Assembly (NCBI GenBank): GCA_044357775.1
Contig: JBIKOX010000062.1
Span: 1-13,918, forward strand
Direction of reading: 5' to 3'
DNA from: UBA4416 sp044357775
Lineage (GTDB): Bacteria > Bacteroidota > Bacteroidia > B-17B0 > Aurantibacillaceae
Length of the DNA: 13,918 nucleotides
Made by a program: the position numbers and the translations under genes. The notes beneath the pieces were generated by a model. It was not told where the DNA came from, made no database searches, and saw only the letters and a program-made list of their open reading frames with translations. Below, in pieces: positions 7,521 to 13,918 of this stretch (its first letter is position 1; every line of letters starts with the position of its first letter).

Positions 7521-7619
7521 AGAAGCTTAATTTTAAGTGAATAATTAATTTTTATAAAGTAAATATAAAACTAATATGTATGATTTACATTTTTTAATGA
7601 CAAAAATGGATTTAAGTTT

Positions 7620-7638
7620 TTAACAATTAATTTGTTAA
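7620..7638 (-). terminator. Short hairpin just after pyrB, possible weak terminator
   Basis: TTAACAA (7632-7638, read on the minus strand) pairs perfectly with TTGTTAA (7620-7626) around a five-base loop, two bases after the pyrB stop. The stem is A/T-rich with only one G-C pair, and no T-tract follows in the direction of transcription. It is a weak terminator candidate at best. Confidence 0.3.
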
Positions 7639-7640
7639 CG

Positions 7641-8564
7641 TTATTGTCGGCCAGCCAAAAGAAACATAACTGCCATGCGAACCGCTACGCCATTTTCTAC
7701 CTGATCTAAAATAATAGATTGGTCGCTGTCAGCAACATCACTTGTAATTTCAACACCTCTATTAATTGGACCTGGATGCATAATCACAATTTTTTTTGAT
7801 AAAGAATCCAACAATGTCTTATCTAAACCATATAACATAGTGTATTCTCTTATGGATGGGAAAAATTTAATATCCTGTCTTTCTAACTGAATACGCAACA
7901 TATTTGCCACATCACACCATTCAAGTGCTTTTCTTAAATCAGATTCAACCGTTACTCCTAAACTTTCTATATATTTAGGAATCAATGTTGTAGGGCCGCA
8001 TACTTTAACCTCTGCACCTAGTTTTTGTAAGCAAAATATATTTGATAATGCCACTCGGGAATGTAAAATATCTCCTATAATAGCAATTTTTCGTCCTTTT
8101 AAATTTCCTAATTTTTCGCGCATCGAAAAAGCATCTAATAAGGCTTGAGTTGGATGTTCATGAGCCCCATCTCCAGCATTTACTATTTTTGCTTTTACTT
8201 TTTTAGATAAAAATTCGGCAGCACCAGCACTTGAATGCCGCATAACAACCATATCCACTTTCATGGCTAAGATATTATTAACCGTGTCGATTAATGTTTC
8301 TCCTTTTTTAACCGAGGATGACGATGCTGAAAAATTAACTACATCGGCACTTAAGCGTTTTTGAGCTAATTCAAAAGATAAACGGGTACGAGTAGAGTTT
8401 TCGAAAAATAAATTAGCAACTGTTAAATCTCTTAAAGAAGGGACTTTTTTAATTGGTCGATTAATCACTTCTTTAAAATTTGTAGCGGTATCTAATATTA
8501 ATTCGATATCAGTTTTAGTGATATATTTTATTCCTAATAGATGATTAACGCTTAAGTTGCTCAT
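7641..8564 (-). CDS. pyrB: Aspartate carbamoyltransferase catalytic subunit
   Basis: The enzyme condenses carbamoyl phosphate with aspartate to N-carbamoylaspartate, the committed pyrimidine step, as a cytoplasmic trimer. The 307 residues have the carbamoyl-phosphate signature FFENSTRTRLSFELA (53-67) with STRTR at 57-61. They also have the loop with SSSSVKKGET (81-90), GDGAHEHPTQALLDAF (131-146) and the aspartate-side motif MHPGPINRG (262-270). The aspartate-binding QLERQ segment (226-230) separates it from ornithine carbamoyltransferase. No regulatory subunit gene (pyrI) is adjacent. With pyrR two genes upstream, regulation of expression by PyrR rather than allosteric PyrI is plausible. The gap of 93 bases to the DinB gene carries repeated AAAGTT-like words. 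Confidence 0.96.
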   Translation of the reverse strand: MSNLSVNHLLGIKYITKTDIELILDTATNFKEVINRPIKKVPSLRDLTVANLFFENSTRTRLSFELAQKRLSADVVNFSASSSSVKKGETLIDTVNNILAMKVDMVVMRHSSAGAAEFLSKKVKAKIVNAGDGAHEHPTQALLDAFSMREKLGNLKGRKIAIIGDILHSRVALSNIFCLQKLGAEVKVCGPTTLIPKYIESLGVTVESDLRKALEWCDVANMLRIQLERQDIKFFPSIREYTMLYGLDKTLLDSLSKKIVIMHPGPINRGVEITSDVADSDQSIILDQVENGVAVRMAVMFLLAGRQ

Positions 8565-8565
8565 G

Positions 8566-8605
8566 AAAAGTTTGAAAGTTAAAAGGTTAAAAAGTTTTTA
8601 AAGTT
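8566..8605. repeat. Five phased AAAGTT-like words immediately upstream of pyrB
   Basis: AAAGTT occurs at 8567-8572, 8575-8580, 8591-8596 and 8600-8605, with the variant AAAGGTT at 8582-8588. The spacing is 8 to 9 bases throughout. On the pyrB strand these read AACTTT or AACCTTT, and the run ends one base before the pyrB ATG. It could be a leader element, a protein-binding array, or a short-period repeat without function. Confidence 0.55.
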
Positions 8606-8657
8606 GGATTTAGTAATTTTTTTAATTTAAAATTTATAATTCAGCATTTTTAATTTC

Positions 8658-9164
8658 TTATAAATATCGTTCTTTAATAATATTAATATGATGTTGTGCA
8701 TGGCCGCATAAGAAATAACCAAGCGATAAAACATTTACTTCTCCTGATGCCATTTGACCTTTTAACAACAATTCTTTTTCAGATAATTGCCTAAACATTA
8801 ATATGTTAGACAGCCTTACTGAATCAAATTCATCGGCTAAAATTTGTGCGTTTGTGTTAGTTAAGTTTGCATTAGCAGCATAAATGTTTTCATCAAAACC
8901 TAATAACTTTTGGTTGTCACCTCTTGCAAAACGCAATGCTCTGTAACTTAAAATACGCTCAGTATCAATTATATGATTAATCACTTGTTTTACTGTCCAT
9001 TTACCATCATCATAAAAATAATTTAATTTTTGACGAGGAATATCTTCAATAAAATCTAAAATAGTTTGATGATTTGCTTTTAAAGCTGAAATTATATCTG
9101 CTTCAGGAATTAAATCGATGTATTTCGAAAAATATGGAATGTGATCTTTTACTTGTGGTCTCAT
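8658..9164 (-). CDS. DinB-fold protein (DinB/BstA-like, putative metal-dependent thiol transferase)
   Basis: The 168 residues fit the DinB/YfiT four-helix-bundle family. The candidate metal ligands are His64 in VINHIIDTER (61-70) and the C-terminal cluster GHAQHHINIIKERYL (154-168) with His155, His158 and His159. KWTVKQVINHIIDTE closely follows the family pattern of W-x-x-x-(E/Q)-x-x-x-H-x-x-D. Characterised relatives bind a divalent metal and include bacillithiol S-transferases; others are uncharacterised, so the substrate is not inferable. The ATG (9162-9164) is separated by one base from the pyrR stop (TAA A ATG), showing tight operon linkage with pyrR and then pyrB. Confidence 0.85.
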   Translation of the reverse strand: MRPQVKDHIPYFSKYIDLIPEADIISALKANHQTILDFIEDIPRQKLNYFYDDGKWTVKQVINHIIDTERILSYRALRFARGDNQKLLGFDENIYAANANLTNTNAQILADEFDSVRLSNILMFRQLSEKELLLKGQMASGEVNVLSLGYFLCGHAQHHINIIKERYL

Positions 9165-9165
9165 T

Positions 9166-9696
9166 TTATTTATCTATTAAAGTTACTCGGTCTTTACCGT
9201 CTAATTCTTTCCAATCTACTTTTACATTTTGTGTTTCTATAGAGTCTATTACCAATCCAATATATTTTGCTTGAATTGGCACATGACGGCTAAATCTTCT
9301 ATCAACTAAAACTAATAATTCAACATCACTTGGTCTGCCAAAAGCTAACATGGCATCTAAACCTGCTCTGATGGTTCTTCCGGTAAACAATACATCGTCT
9401 ACTAATACAACGTATTTATCTTCTATAATAAAATCAATGTTAGTTTTATTTGGCTTTAATTCTTTTTTACGAAAATCATCACGATAAAAAGTAGTATCCA
9501 AATCACCGCAATTAATTTTTTTCTTTAAAATACCTTCTAATAATTTTTGAATGCGATGAGCCAAGTAAATGCCGCGAGGCTGTAATCCAATAATAACGGT
9601 ATTACTAAAATCGTTGTGAACTTCTATTAATTGATAGCAAAGTCGAGTAAGAGTAACTTCAAATTGTTTATTTTCTAATAAAACTCTTGGCTTCAA
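9166..9696 (-). CDS. pyrR: PyrR-type uracil phosphoribosyltransferase / pyrimidine operon regulator
   Basis: The 176-residue phosphoribosyltransferase-fold protein has the PRPP-binding motif VVLVDDVLFTGRTI (96-109). It also has QPRGIYLA (39-46) and DRRFSRHVPIQAKYIG (132-147), matching PyrR proteins, which in Firmicutes bind pyr mRNA leaders and have uracil phosphoribosyltransferase activity. Its position upstream of pyrB fits. The start appears to be TTG (9694-9696). There is no in-frame ATG between the upstream stop (9716-9718) and the first internal methionine, about residue 116, and MKPRVLLENKQFEVTLTRL has the expected family N-terminus. RNA-binding attenuation has not been shown here. The leader does contain inverted word repeats, but I do not recognise the Bacillus PyrR-binding consensus in it. 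Confidence 0.93.
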   Translation of the reverse strand: MKPRVLLENKQFEVTLTRLCYQLIEVHNDFSNTVIIGLQPRGIYLAHRIQKLLEGILKKKINCGDLDTTFYRDDFRKKELKPNKTNIDFIIEDKYVVLVDDVLFTGRTIRAGLDAMLAFGRPSDVELLVLVDRRFSRHVPIQAKYIGLVIDSIETQNVKVDWKELDGKDRVTLIDK

Positions 9697-9702
9697 TTTA
9701 AT

Positions 9703-9800
9703 AGTTGTTTGAGATTAGTTGTAAGTTGTTTGAGACAAAATTTGTGCTTTAAAATTAGTGGTTATAATTTCAAAAAACAAGAAACAAATCGCAAACAACT
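9703..9800. repeat. Direct and inverted AGTTGTTTG repeats in the purA / pyrR spacer
   Basis: AGTTGTTTGAGA occurs twice in direct orientation (9703-9714 and 9724-9735), 21 bases apart, with a partial copy AGTTGTA between them (9717-9723). This gives a seven-base rhythm. A perfect inverted copy of the first nine bases, CAAACAACT, lies at 9792-9800, eight bases after the purA stop. The inverted copy could pair with either direct copy, so two mutually exclusive stems are possible in the pyrR leader RNA. A terminator for purA is an alternative reading. Confidence 0.65.
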
Positions 9801-9808
9801 GATTTTAT

Positions 9809-11077
9809 TTACATAAATATAGTTTGAGTTCTATCAGGACCAATTGAGGTAATACTAATTGGCACTTCTACTAATTCTTCAATATACTTAATATAATCAA
9901 TTAACTCTTTAGGTAACTCACTTTTTTGCGTCATTTTAGTTAAATCAACATTCCAGCCTTTTACTTCCACATAAATTGGAGTTACATCAGCAGGATCAAT
10001 GCTATAAGGCAAATAATCTATTTTTTCACCTTTGTGCATGTAATGTGTACATACTTGTAATGTATCAAAATCAGATAAAATATCTGCTTTCATCATCATT
10101 AATTCTGTAACGCCGTTAATGGCAATGGCATATTTTAACGCAGGAATATCTAACCATCCACAGCGACGAGGACGACCAGTGGTTGCTCCAAATTCACGTC
10201 CTATCTGACGCATCTTTTCGCCCAGTTCATTATCCAATTCGGTAGGAAAAGGCCCACTACCAACGCGTGTACAATATGCTTTAAAAATACCAATAACATT
10301 TCCAATGCGGTTTGGTGCAATACCTAAACCATTACAAGCACCTGCGCAAATTGTGTTTGATGATGTTACAAATGGATAAGAACCAAAATCAATATCCAAT
10401 AAAGAACCCTGAGCGCCTTCCGCTAGTATTTTTTTACCTTTTTTAATTGCGTCGTTTATAAAATGTTCACTATCAATAAAGGTTAGCTTTTTTAACTCTT
10501 CAATAGCATCAAACCACGACGGTTCAAGTTCTGACAGATTGTATTCGTATTCATGAAACTCTAGTATTTGTTTATGCTTTGCTACCAAAGCAGCATATTT
10601 TTCCTTAAAGTTAGCTCCTTCAATATCTCCAATGCGTAAACCATTGCGTCCGGTTTTATCCATATAAGTTGGACCAATACCTTTTAAAGTAGACCCAATT
10701 TTATCTTTACCTTTTGACGCTTCGCTGGCGGCATCAATTAAACGATGAGTTGGTAAAATTAAATGTGCGCGTTTACTAATCACTAATTTTTTGCTTACGT
10801 CAACACCCATTCCAAGCAAGGCATCAATTTCCTTTTTAAAAATAACGGGGTCAATTACAACTCCATTACCAACCACATTTAAAGCAGTGGGATGAAAAAT
10901 ACCACTCGGAATAGTATGTAAAACGTGTTTAATGCCGTTAAACTCTAAGGTATGTCCGGCATTTGGACCACCCTGAAAACGAGCAATTATATCATATTTT
11001 GGGGTTAAAACATCTACTATTTTACCTTTTCCTTCGTCGCCCCATTGAAGGCCTAATAACACATCTGCTTTATTCAT
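9809..11077 (-). CDS. purA: Adenylosuccinate synthase
   Basis: The enzyme joins IMP and aspartate with GTP to give adenylosuccinate, the first AMP-specific step, in the cytoplasm. The 422-residue protein begins MNKADVLLGLQWGDEGKGK. It has the phosphate loop GDEGKGK (13-19) with the expected catalytic Asp14, then GGPNAGHTL with His42, EGAQGSLLDIDFGSYPFVTS (220-239) and the GTP-side motif TTGRPRRCGWLD (299-310). I use ATG 11075-11077. An in-frame TTG 48 bases upstream would add 16 basic residues unlike the family N-terminus, and a promoter box lies between the two codons. The pyrR gene follows after 112 bases on the same strand. The ABC exporter gene diverges upstream. Confidence 0.96.
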   Translation of the reverse strand: MNKADVLLGLQWGDEGKGKIVDVLTPKYDIIARFQGGPNAGHTLEFNGIKHVLHTIPSGIFHPTALNVVGNGVVIDPVIFKKEIDALLGMGVDVSKKLVISKRAHLILPTHRLIDAASEASKGKDKIGSTLKGIGPTYMDKTGRNGLRIGDIEGANFKEKYAALVAKHKQILEFHEYEYNLSELEPSWFDAIEELKKLTFIDSEHFINDAIKKGKKILAEGAQGSLLDIDFGSYPFVTSSNTICAGACNGLGIAPNRIGNVIGIFKAYCTRVGSGPFPTELDNELGEKMRQIGREFGATTGRPRRCGWLDIPALKYAIAINGVTELMMMKADILSDFDTLQVCTHYMHKGEKIDYLPYSIDPADVTPIYVEVKGWNVDLTKMTQKSELPKELIDYIKYIEELVEVPISITSIGPDRTQTIFM

Positions 11078-11103
11078 AATTTTCCACTTTCTTTGAAAGC
11101 GTT

Positions 11104-11111
11104 CAAATTTA
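11104..11111 (-). promoter_or_regulatory. Bacteroidota-type -7 box upstream of purA
   Basis: The minus strand reads TAAATTTG, an exact TAnnTTTG match, 26 bases before the purA ATG at 11077. A TTG occurs 22 bases further upstream, slightly long for a -33 spacing. The predicted transcript would start near 11097 with a leader of about 20 bases. The box lies downstream of the alternative TTG start (11125), so such a start would not be on this transcript. Confidence 0.5.
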
Positions 11112-11254
11112 CGATTAAGCAACAATTATCATTCAATAACAAATTAACAATTATTTGATTTTTGAACAAAATCATAAGAAAATTGCTTTCTGCATTGTAA
11201 TAATTAATAGCATTAATGAAATCTGTTACAAAAGTCCAAAACAAAAAATATTCG

Positions 11255-11262
11255 TAATTTAG
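11255..11262 (+). promoter_or_regulatory. Possible -7 box directly before the ABC exporter ATG
   Basis: TAATTTAG matches TAnnTTTG at all but one position and ends six bases before the ATG at 11269. The transcript would be nearly leaderless, as is predicted for guaA. No convincing -33 box is seen. This is a weak call, based on one imperfect box in an A/T-rich spacer. Confidence 0.35.
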
Positions 11263-11268
11263 GGCTTT

Positions 11269-13116
11269 ATGAAAAAACTATTTTCAGTACTTAAATACAC
11301 AAAAGATTATAAAAATTACACAGCCTTAAATATTCTGTTTAATATTTTCTTTGCAATTTTTTCAGTTTTTTCCATTTCATTAACTATTCCATTTTTGGAG
11401 TTAATTTTTAAAAATGACGCGGCTAGCTACCAAACTATAATTGATAAGGGTTTACCAGTTTTTAATTTTGGAATGAAGGGAATTACAGATTGGGCTTACT
11501 ATCAAATGGCTTTATTAATTATTGTGCAAGGAAAAGCGCATACGTTAATGCTAATTTGTTTTGTGGTTTTTATAGCTACCTTTTTAAAAAACATGTCTCG
11601 TTATTTTGCTATGTTTTTTTTAGCGCCTATTCGCAATGGCGTAGTGCGAGACTTAAGAAATAGAATGATGAAAAAATCATTAGAATTACCTTTATCTTAT
11701 TTTAGTGATGAGCGAAAAGGTGACATGATGAGCCGCATGACAACTGACGTCATAGAAATTGAATGGTCGATTATGCAAACTTTAGAACTTATTTTTAGAG
11801 AACCATTATTAATTATTATTTCCTTAGCAACTCTTATTTTTATTAGTCCCTACCTTACCTTTTATGTATTTTTACTTTTACCTATTGCCGGATTAGTAGT
11901 TGCTTTAGTGAGTAAAAGCTTAAAAAGTCGTTCAGCAAAAGGGAAAGTTGTTTTTGGCCAGTTATTTAATATTATGGAAGAAACCCTTGGTGCTTTAAAA
12001 GTAATTAAGGCTTTTACTGGTGAACGCTTTGTGCAAAATAAGTTTGAAAAAGTAAATGAGGATTATAATAAAATATCAGTTGGTTTATATCGTCGTGCCG
12101 ATTTAACTTCACCTATCAGCGAAACCGTTGTGTTAGGCGTATTGCTCTTAATTTTATTTATTGGTGGAACCATGGTTTTTGATGGAACGGGTTCTTTATC
12201 TGGTTCTGCTTTTTTAGGTTACTTTGCTGTCGCATCTCAAATTGTGCCACCCATTAAACAAATTACTTTAGCATATAATAATATTCAAAAAGGCCTTGCT
12301 TCCGAAGAACGTATTGATAAAATCTTACAGGCAGAAAATCCAATTATAAATAAAACTAATCCTGTTAAGCTTAATCAGTTCTCAAAACATATTGAATTTA
12401 ACAATGTATCCTTCTCCTATAAAAAAGGTGATGATGGTTATGTATTAAAAAATATCAACTTATCAATTCCAAAAGGTAAAACAATTGCATTAGTTGGTCA
12501 AAGTGGAAGCGGAAAAACAACTTTGGCAGATATGATTCCTCGTTTTTATGATACAGATTTAGGAGAAATAAAAATTGACGGAGTTTGTTTAAAAGATATT
12601 GAAATTGAAAGTTTAAGAAAGTTAATTGGTGTAGTTACTCAAGAAAGTATTTTGTTTAATGATACCATTGAAAATAATATTGCGTTCGGAATTGAAAATC
12701 CTGACTTAACAAAAATAATGGAAGCTGCTAAAGTAGCTAACGCTCATGATTTTATTTTACAACAGCCTGAAGGATACAATACAAATATTGGTGATAGAGG
12801 CGGCAAACTTAGTGGTGGTCAGCGACAAAGAATCAGTATTGCCCGCGCTATTCTAAAAAACCCACCAATTTTAATTTTAGATGAAGCAACAAGCGCTTTA
12901 GATACAGAAAGTGAGCGCCTAGTGCAAGATGCGCTCACTAATTTAATGAAAAACAGAACAAGTATTGTAATTGCTCACCGATTAAGTACAATTATAAATT
13001 CGGATGAAATTATTGTAATCAATAAAGGCGAATTAGCTGAACGTGGTTCTCACAAAGAACTACTACAAATGAATGGTATTTACAAAAAGCTATTTGATAT
13101 GCAAAATTTTGCATAG
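11269..13116 (+). CDS. MsbA-type ABC exporter, fused permease and ATPase half-transporter
   Basis: The 615-residue protein has an N-terminal membrane domain of about 345 residues, with hydrophobic segments near 20-45, 78-105, 178-214 and 283-303. An ATPase domain (about 375-613) follows. Nucleotide motifs are complete: Walker A GQSGSGKTT (410-418), Q-loop Gln458 (VVTQES), signature LSGGQRQR (514-521), Walker B ILILDEATSALD (534-545) and the H-loop His570 (IAHRLST). Such half-transporters form homodimers and export lipids or hydrophobic compounds. Lipid A or phospholipid flipping (MsbA) is the commonest role for this form in Bacteroidota, but multidrug export is equally compatible. It is the only plus-strand gene, divergent from purA and convergent with the last gene. 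Confidence 0.95.
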   Translation: MKKLFSVLKYTKDYKNYTALNILFNIFFAIFSVFSISLTIPFLELIFKNDAASYQTIIDKGLPVFNFGMKGITDWAYYQMALLIIVQGKAHTLMLICFVVFIATFLKNMSRYFAMFFLAPIRNGVVRDLRNRMMKKSLELPLSYFSDERKGDMMSRMTTDVIEIEWSIMQTLELIFREPLLIIISLATLIFISPYLTFYVFLLLPIAGLVVALVSKSLKSRSAKGKVVFGQLFNIMEETLGALKVIKAFTGERFVQNKFEKVNEDYNKISVGLYRRADLTSPISETVVLGVLLLILFIGGTMVFDGTGSLSGSAFLGYFAVASQIVPPIKQITLAYNNIQKGLASEERIDKILQAENPIINKTNPVKLNQFSKHIEFNNVSFSYKKGDDGYVLKNINLSIPKGKTIALVGQSGSGKTTLADMIPRFYDTDLGEIKIDGVCLKDIEIESLRKLIGVVTQESILFNDTIENNIAFGIENPDLTKIMEAAKVANAHDFILQQPEGYNTNIGDRGGKLSGGQRQRISIARAILKNPPILILDEATSALDTESERLVQDALTNLMKNRTSIVIAHRLSTIINSDEIIVINKGELAERGSHKELLQMNGIYKKLFDMQNFA

Positions 13117-13134
13117 TTTCTATGAACGTTATCG

Positions 13135-13282
13135 CGGCTTGTATTGTTTGGAGTTTGAAACCATGTCTACCGAAATTTTAGTTTAAAGATATAATGTCGC
13201 TATGCATTTACAAAGGAAAAATAGAAAAATTGTCTACCGAATTTCGCAAATGCTCTGATGGCTGCCCAAATAATACAAGCCG
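13135..13282. repeat. Repeat cluster in the convergent spacer: 17-bp inverted and 11-bp direct repeats, with a possible gene remnant
   Basis: CGGCTTGTATTGTTTGG (13135-13151) and CCAAATAATACAAGCCG (13266-13282) form an inverted repeat with 16 of 17 positions matching, enclosing 114 bases. Inside it, TGTCTACCGAA occurs twice in direct orientation (13164-13174 and 13231-13241). On the plus strand the frame ending at 13305 reads ANALMAAQIIQAVGNALGT then a stop, which looks like the C-terminus of a protein. It is preceded by an in-frame stop 23-24 codons upstream. The two direct repeats encode similar K-x-C-L-P-x-F peptides in their respective frames. I see no transposase. A small decayed mobile element or pseudogene remnant is plausible, but the family is unrecognised. 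Confidence 0.6.
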
Positions 13283-13301
13283 TTGGTAATGCACTAGGCA
13301 C

Positions 13302-13886
13302 TTAATTTTCAAAGTCTAGATTAGTTGGCTCGGCCACAGTTGGAGATTTTTTTGTATTTGTCGAACTTGTTGAAGGAGCAAAGTCAGATATTATTTCAAA
13401 AGTTATGTTGTCAAACCAAATTTGACCTGTGCCGTTTATTAATGCTCCATAAGCAATTAAAGAAGCAGTATTTGGAACATCTAAAACAATTTCATATTTG
13501 GTCCAATTTGTTGTGCCTTTTATTGGTCTGTCTCCCATATTGTCAAATGAAAGAGGTTGGTTTGAACCATTTTGGTCTACGCGTAACCAAAGCCCTGACC
13601 AGTTTGTAATGTTTTCAGTTTTTACAAATGCAGTCATTTTAATTTTTTTTCCAAGATATTTGTCGGGAACACATTGTTGCATAAGAGTTCCAAAACCATC
13701 AATGTTTTTGTCTATTGATTTTATTGTCGCAGCATTTTTCCCGTTTTGTCCAGCACCTTTTTCTATACCCATTTCATAACTTTTAGGTTTGCTTCCAGCA
13801 TTGAACCAAAATTTTGGTGTGTCAAAAGAGAATAATGTAAATGTTAGTCCTACTAGAAGTGAATTTCTTAGAAAAGATTTTTTCAT
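13302..13886 (-). CDS. Secreted jelly-roll-like protein, AraC-associated effector-domain-like; function unknown
   Basis: The 194 residues begin with a probable signal peptide (1-22). No lipobox cysteine is seen. Residues 27-167 form a beta-rich domain with the pattern GFGTLMQQ (64-71), FVKTENITNWSGLWLRVDQN (87-106), FDNMGDRPIKGTTNWTKYEI (114-133) and QIWFDNITFE (155-164). I recall this pattern from domains found in some AraC-type regulators and stand-alone proteins, probably carbohydrate-binding-module-like, but this protein carries no helix-turn-helix. A Ser/Thr/Lys/Pro tail (170-187) ends in PTNLDFEN followed directly by TAA. NLDFE-like strings often begin a further extracellular domain, so the gene may have lost a downstream part, but that is inference. 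No promoter box is visible in the 32 bases upstream. It converges on the ABC exporter gene. Confidence 0.75.
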   Translation of the reverse strand: MKKSFLRNSLLVGLTFTLFSFDTPKFWFNAGSKPKSYEMGIEKGAGQNGKNAATIKSIDKNIDGFGTLMQQCVPDKYLGKKIKMTAFVKTENITNWSGLWLRVDQNGSNQPLSFDNMGDRPIKGTTNWTKYEIVLDVPNTASLIAYGALINGTGQIWFDNITFEIISDFAPSTSSTNTKKSPTVAEPTNLDFEN

Positions 13887-13918
13887 AATAATGATTTTAG
13901 GTTAATAATTGATTTATA

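Noticed and set aside
7521..7640. Search for a promoter of the T9SS cargo gene
   Set aside because: Only boxes with mismatches such as TATATTTA were found, with no -33 partner at the right distance, so no site is called.
13122..13181. Plus-strand frame of 19 codons just after the ABC exporter stop
   Set aside because: Too short and without a recognisable domain; it lies across the left arm of the repeat and is better treated as part of the repeat cluster.
13135..13282. Reading the inverted repeat as a bidirectional terminator for the two convergent genes
   Set aside because: The arms are separated by 114 bases and no T-tracts follow them, which is not terminator architecture.
13194..13289. 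Plus-strand frame of 31 codons starting ATG in the spacer after the ABC exporter
   Set aside because: It crosses the inverted repeat, has no start-site signal and overlaps the direct repeat in a different frame from the more protein-like reading ending at 13305.
13325..13779. Two overlapping plus-strand frames opposite the last gene
   Set aside because: They overlap each other in different frames. The minus-strand frame has a signal peptide and a coherent domain, so these are antisense shadows.

Overview
The window is AT-rich and almost wholly coding. It looks like a chromosomal segment of a Bacteroidota bacterium, probably Flavobacteriales-like. Three things support this: a secreted protein with a type IX secretion (T9SS) C-terminal sorting domain, promoter boxes of the Bacteroidota form TAnnTTTG just before several genes, and a fused LysM/periplasmic-binding-like protein next to guaA. 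No rRNA, tRNA, CRISPR array, prophage or complete insertion sequence was seen. Most of it is ordinary housekeeping sequence. I found no convincing new multi-gene system, only several smaller oddities.

Layout (all genes on the minus strand except the ABC exporter). At 1-4766 a probable transcription unit reads guaA (GMP synthase), a LysM/ligand-binding surface protein, hemF (aerobic coproporphyrinogen oxidase) and a DUF502 membrane protein cut by the window edge. The last three are overlapping or nearly touching. At 4844-5612 a LuxR-type response regulator is followed 10 bases later by an unlisted 33-residue membrane peptide; the regulator has the best promoter in the window. At 5724-7520 lie ribonuclease Z and, upstream of it, a small T9SS-exported protein. 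At 7641-11077 is a nucleotide block: purA, then pyrR, a DinB-fold protein and pyrB, with pyrR and dinB one base apart.

At 11269-13116 a complete MsbA-type ABC exporter runs on the plus strand, divergent from purA. It converges on a secreted jelly-roll-like protein (13302-13886). The 185-base gap between them holds a 17-bp inverted repeat, an 11-bp direct repeat and what may be a decayed coding fragment.

Functionally the window joins purine synthesis (guaA, purA), the committed pyrimidine step and its regulator (pyrB, pyrR), haem synthesis (hemF), tRNA 3' processing (rnz) and envelope functions (LysM protein, DUF502, T9SS cargo, ABC exporter). Three gene-to-gene spacers carry short-period repeats of 7-9 bases (CTAA-like, AAAGTT-like and AGTTGTT-like words), two of them with inverted copies. 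The guaA and purA starts are revised here to internal ATG codons because promoter boxes lie at or between them and the upstream TTG alternatives. pyrR appears to start at TTG.
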